From: Micromonospora craniellae | Lineage (GTDB): Bacteria; Actinomycetota; Actinomycetes; Mycobacteriales; Micromonosporaceae | NCBI RefSeq assembly: GCF_014764405.1 | Contig: NZ_CP061725.1 | Span: 2,604,001 to 2,668,000 of the forward strand | Direction: 5' to 3' | Length of the DNA stretch: 64,000 nt | Translations under genes and position numbers: made by a program | Part shown: positions 60,877 to 64,000 of the stretch, one piece after another | Numbering within the stretch: position 1 is the first letter of the stretch | How the letters are laid out: each line of letters starts with the position of its first letter | The notes under the pieces: model-generated | Told to the model about the DNA's origin: nothing | The model's database searches: none | Seen by the model: the letters and a program-made list of their open reading frames with translations, nothing else

Positions 60877-62781
60877 TCAGTCCGGCACAGCCGCCACAAC
60901 CGCCGGCAGCAGCGACCGGGACAGCGACAGGGGCAGGTCGGCGGCGCGGGTCGTCACCGCCTCCGGGGCGTCCGTCTCCAGCGCCAGCCGGCGCAGCAGG
61001 CCGAGCATCCGGTACCGCCCGCCGGTCGTCCCGACCGGCATCACCAGGGACTTGTCCACCAGGGCGGCGAGCACCACCCGCACGTCCGTGGGACCGGACG
61101 GATGGGGCCGCCAGAACCGCTGGGCGGCGGCCAGGTCGAACACCCCCGGCAACAACGCGACGCGCTGGAACAGACATCGCTCGACCACGTCGAGGCGCTG
61201 GACGCTGCGGTCGAGCATCGCCCGCAGCGACGTGTGGCGCGGCTCCGGTCCGACGGCGGGCGGGCGCAGGCCGTCCAGTGGTCCCTCCAGCTTGCGCAGC
61301 ACGCCGTCCAGGCTGTCGGTGGACAGGCAGGCCGCCGCCATCTCCAGGGCGAGCGGCAGGCCGTCGAGCCGGCGGCAGATCTCCACCGCGACCTCCGCGT
61401 CCCGCCGGTCGAGCCGGAACCCGGGGCGGGCCTGGGCCGCCCGTTCCGCGAGGAGGGCGACGGCCGGATTGGACAGGACAGACGGCCACCCGCCCGGCTG
61501 CGGCACCGGGAGCGGATGCAGGCGCTGGACCCGCTCGTACGGCAGCCCGAGCGGCTGGCGCGAGCCGGTCAGCACCACCACGTTCGGGCACGCCATCAGC
61601 AGCCGGTCGGCGACCACGGCGCACGCGTCGACCAGGTGCTCGGCGTTGTCCAGCACCACGAGCGTCGGCTGGTCGCGCAGCAGATCGACCGGGTCCTCGG
61701 CACCGTTGCCGCCGAGCATCCGGGCCAGCCGGCGCTCCAACTGCCGCCGGTCACTGAGGTCGAGTGTGTCCACGGTCAGGACCCCGCCGGTGAAGACGCG
61801 GGCAGCCTGGTGCGCGGCGCGCAGGGTCACCGCCGACTTGCCGCAGCCGGGCGCGCCGGTGACCGTCACCGCACGGTCCTTCGCCAGCAGGGCCGCCAGC
61901 TCGGCGATGTCGTCGGCCCGCCAGTGCAGCGGTCCGGAGATCGGTCCGCAGCCGGGCCTGAGCCGGGCGGCGGGAACCGCCGGCGCCGGCCGGGGCACCG
62001 GTGGGCGTCCGGCCGGGCGGATCAGGGCCCGGTGCACCGCCCGCAGCTCCTCCCCCGGGTCGACGCCCAGTTCGGTCCGGAGTCGCTCGGTGATCTCGGC
62101 GTACCGGTGCAACGCCACGGTCCGGTGCCCATTGCTGCCCAGCACGGCCAGGTAGTCGGCCTGGATCGCCTCGTGCAGGGGCTCCAGCCGGGCCAGCCGG
62201 GTGGCGGTGTCGAGCACCGCGGCGGCGCGTCCCAGCCGCAGCCCCAGACCGACGTAGCTGTGCGAGGTCGCCACCCAGGCCGCGCCGAGGGCCTCCACCT
62301 CGATGTTGTCGTGCAGCAGCGAGCGCAGCTCACCGAGGGTCGGGCTGCGCCACAGGTCCAGCGCCTTGCCGAGCAGGTGGAACGCCTCCTCGCGGCAGCC
62401 CTCACCGATCCGCTTCTCGGCCTCGGCGACGTGGCGCCGGAACCGGGCGACGTCCGTCTCGACGGCCTCGGCGCGCAGCGAGTACCCGGAGACGGTCGAG
62501 GCGATGACCCGTACCCGGCGCCGTGGCGGTTGCTCCGGTTCGAGGACCTGGCGCAGCCGGGCCACGTACGTGTGCACGAGCGACCGGGCGCTCGGCGGGA
62601 CCACGCCGCCCCAGACCGCCTCCTCCACCTCGCTCACCGGGACGCTGTCGCCGAGGCGCAGCGCCAGCAGGGAGAGGATCGCCCGCTGTTTGGCCGGGCC
62701 GGGCTCCAGTGGATGCCCTTTCCGCCGCACGTGCAGCGGACCCAACAGGTCGACTCGGTAACAGGCACGAGTCTCCGTCAT
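60877..62781 (-). CDS. SARP/AfsR-type pathway regulator
   Basis: The 634 residues start from ATG 62781. An OmpR-like winged helix opens the protein (YRVDLLGPLHVRRKGHPLEP, then KQRAILSLLALRLGDSVPVS). A bacterial transcriptional-activation domain follows (ETDVARFRRHVAEAEKRIGE, LGVDPGEELRAVHRALI). From about 270 comes an NB-ARC-like ATPase with VTVTGAPGCGKSAVTLRAAH and LVVLDNAEHLVDAC. The C-terminal TPR region of full AfsR is missing, so it is of the medium SARP-NB-ARC size. SARPs activate antibiotic clusters through direct repeats near -35. It sits at the right edge of the cluster. Confidence 0.92.
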   Translation of the reverse strand: MTETRACYRVDLLGPLHVRRKGHPLEPGPAKQRAILSLLALRLGDSVPVSEVEEAVWGGVVPPSARSLVHTYVARLRQVLEPEQPPRRRVRVIASTVSGYSLRAEAVETDVARFRRHVAEAEKRIGEGCREEAFHLLGKALDLWRSPTLGELRSLLHDNIEVEALGAAWVATSHSYVGLGLRLGRAAAVLDTATRLARLEPLHEAIQADYLAVLGSNGHRTVALHRYAEITERLRTELGVDPGEELRAVHRALIRPAGRPPVPRPAPAVPAARLRPGCGPISGPLHWRADDIAELAALLAKDRAVTVTGAPGCGKSAVTLRAAHQAARVFTGGVLTVDTLDLSDRRQLERRLARMLGGNGAEDPVDLLRDQPTLVVLDNAEHLVDACAVVADRLLMACPNVVVLTGSRQPLGLPYERVQRLHPLPVPQPGGWPSVLSNPAVALLAERAAQARPGFRLDRRDAEVAVEICRRLDGLPLALEMAAACLSTDSLDGVLRKLEGPLDGLRPPAVGPEPRHTSLRAMLDRSVQRLDVVERCLFQRVALLPGVFDLAAAQRFWRPHPSGPTDVRVVLAALVDKSLVMPVGTTGGRYRMLGLLRRLALETDAPEAVTTRAADLPLSLSRSLLPAVVAAVPD

Positions 62782-63150
62782 CTATCCCCCCAGGCTCAAG
62801 AGTGAGCCCGAGACTGGCACATCCGGTTACCACGCTGCCACACTCAGCTACTACACAAGAAGCTCGGCAGGCCAGGTCACCGACCCGCCCGAGCAGCGTG
62901 ATCACCGCCTGGGACGTGCGAAAAGGCCGCCGGGCAGGGCACCGGCAGCCGAAAGTTCTTTTTCATATGGCGAAGCTATTGATGGAAGTTGCGATCTACG
63001 CCGGGTTGCCGGATCCAGCCCTGATGAAGGCGCACGCCGTAAGGCTGCCGCCCATCAGCATGGCCGCGCCGCTCGCCCGCGATGGACAGAATCCTATATG
63101 AAATCTTAGTATTCCTGTGGCCGGATGACTCAGGTGAGGAGCACGAGGGC
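62782..63150. other. divergent intergenic region, SARP and clpC promoters
   Basis: No gene is recognisable. AT-richer patches at 62955-62985 and 63090-63120 (ATATGAAATCTTAGTATTCC) are the likely promoter areas of the SARP gene and of clpC. No regulator box was identified with confidence. Confidence 0.4.
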
Positions 63151-64000
63151 ATGTTCGAGCGGTTCACCGACCGAGCGCGACGGGTTGTCGTCCTGGCCCA
63201 GGAAGAGGCCCGGATGCTCAATCACAACTACATCGGTACGGAGCACATCCTGTTGGGCCTGATCCATGAGGGTGAGGGCGTTGCGGCGAAGGCCCTGGAG
63301 AGTTTGGGGATCTCGCTGGAGGGCGTCCGCCAGCAGGTGGAGGAGATCATCGGCCAGGGTCAGCAGGCGCCGAGCGGGCACATCCCGTTCACGCCGCGGG
63401 CGAAGAAGGTGTTGGAGCTGTCGCTGCGCGAGGCTCTGCAGCTGGGCCACAACTACATCGGTACGGAGCACATCCTGTTGGGCCTGATCCGTGAGGGTGA
63501 GGGCGTGGCTGCGCAGGTGCTGGTGAAGCTGGGCGCGGACCTGAACCGGGTTCGGCAGCAGGTGATCCAGTTGCTTTCCGGTTATCAGGGCAAGGAGCCG
63601 GCCGCTGCCGGCACTGCCCCGGGTGAGGCGGCCCCGTCGACCAGTCTGGTGCTGGACCAGTTCGGGCGGAATCTGACGCAGGCGGCTCGGGAGGGCAAGC
63701 TTGATCCGGTGATCGGGCGGGAGAAGGAGATCGAGCGGGTGATGCAGGTGCTCTCCCGCCGGACGAAGAACAACCCGGTGCTGATCGGTGAGCCTGGCGT
63801 CGGTAAGACGGCTGTGGTGGAGGGCCTGTCGCAGAAGATCATCAAGGGTGAGGTGCCGGAGACGCTCAAGGACAAGCAGCTCTACACGCTTGACCTGGGT
63901 GCGCTGGTGGCGGGTTCCCGCTACCGGGGTGACTTCGAGGAGCGCCTGAAGAAGGTGCTCAAGGAGATCCGTACCCGGGGCGACATCATCCTGTTCATCG
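63151..64000 (+). CDS. clpC: ClpC ATPase of the Clp protease, 5' part
   Basis: From ATG 63151, 283 residues reach the window end. The N-terminal double ClpN repeat is perfect: MFERFTDRARRVVVLAQEEA, NHNYIGTEHILLGLIHEGEG, and again HNYIGTEHILLGLIREGEG. After a linker, AAA domain 1 starts with LDPVIGREKEIERVMQVL and Walker A LIGEPGVGKTAVVEG. ClpC unfolds substrates and feeds them to ClpP. It is an essential housekeeping gene in actinobacteria, so the biosynthetic cluster ends before it. The gene continues beyond the window. Confidence 0.97.
   Translation, partial: MFERFTDRARRVVVLAQEEARMLNHNYIGTEHILLGLIHEGEGVAAKALESLGISLEGVRQQVEEIIGQGQQAPSGHIPFTPRAKKVLELSLREALQLGHNYIGTEHILLGLIREGEGVAAQVLVKLGADLNRVRQQVIQLLSGYQGKEPAAAGTAPGEAAPSTSLVLDQFGRNLTQAAREGKLDPVIGREKEIERVMQVLSRRTKNNPVLIGEPGVGKTAVVEGLSQKIIKGEVPETLKDKQLYTLDLGALVAGSRYRGDFEERLKKVLKEIRTRGDIILFI

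Overview
The window comes from a high-GC actinomycete, most likely Micromonosporaceae (Micromonospora-like). The grounds are very high third-position GC, frequent GTG starts, dense ATGA/GTGA gene overlaps, an actinobacterial LexA (SOS) box, and families such as ClpC, MscL, SARP and HxlR regulators with actinobacterial sequence features. All calls come from reading the sequence; no database search was run.

1-9.9 kb is ordinary chromosome with some decay. It holds a CynX-type exporter with a divergent GntR/FadR regulator, mscL, a small gene under a perfect SOS box, BenE with a divergent XRE-cupin regulator, a PP2C phosphatase, a PadR regulator followed by a decayed ABC exporter, an epimerase, a DUF1772 protein, and a two-gene toxin-antitoxin-like unit whose AbiEii-type nucleotidyltransferase is frameshifted. 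9.9-11.6 kb is insertion-sequence debris (IS30, IS21 remnants).

11.7-33.6 kb is a type I-G (formerly I-U) CRISPR-Cas island. Array 1 has 56 repeats and is transcribed leftwards. The cas operon runs leftwards in the order csb1 (cas7), csb2 (cas5/6), cas3, csb3 (cas8), cas4-cas1 fusion, cas2. Upstream of it lies a three-gene unit (DUF559 nuclease, winged-helix protein, dual-ATPase HerA protein) on the same strand. Array 2 has 20 repeats of a diverged type, is transcribed rightwards, and is interrupted by a group II intron. Both arrays carry a homologous 71-bp leader. The most interesting signal is between the HerA gene and csb1: a 15-nt CRISPR-repeat end followed by a spacer-length segment whose first 9 nt (15 of 18 overall) match the region just upstream of csb1, and then a second repeat-like hairpin. 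This looks like a crRNA-like element that could direct the Cas effector to its own promoter.

33.6-39.3 kb holds an unidentified gene ending at the array, a RecD2 helicase, a frameshifted IS1380-type transposase and a fragment of a lantibiotic dehydratase. 39.6-62.8 kb looks like an unassigned biosynthetic cluster. It contains TldD/TldE peptidases, three family-5 solute-binding proteins without signal peptides or transporters, a DUF885 metallopeptidase, an aminotransferase, a 57-residue cysteine-rich peptide, two half-size beta-propellers, sulfur-amino-acid enzymes (homocysteine methyltransferase, cystathionine gamma-lyase/synthase, SufS-like desulfurase), an ABC1/UbiB kinase, an arginine-methyltransferase-like enzyme, and HxlR and SARP regulators. 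A peptide-derived, sulfur-related product is a reasonable inference but is not proven. The window ends inside clpC.
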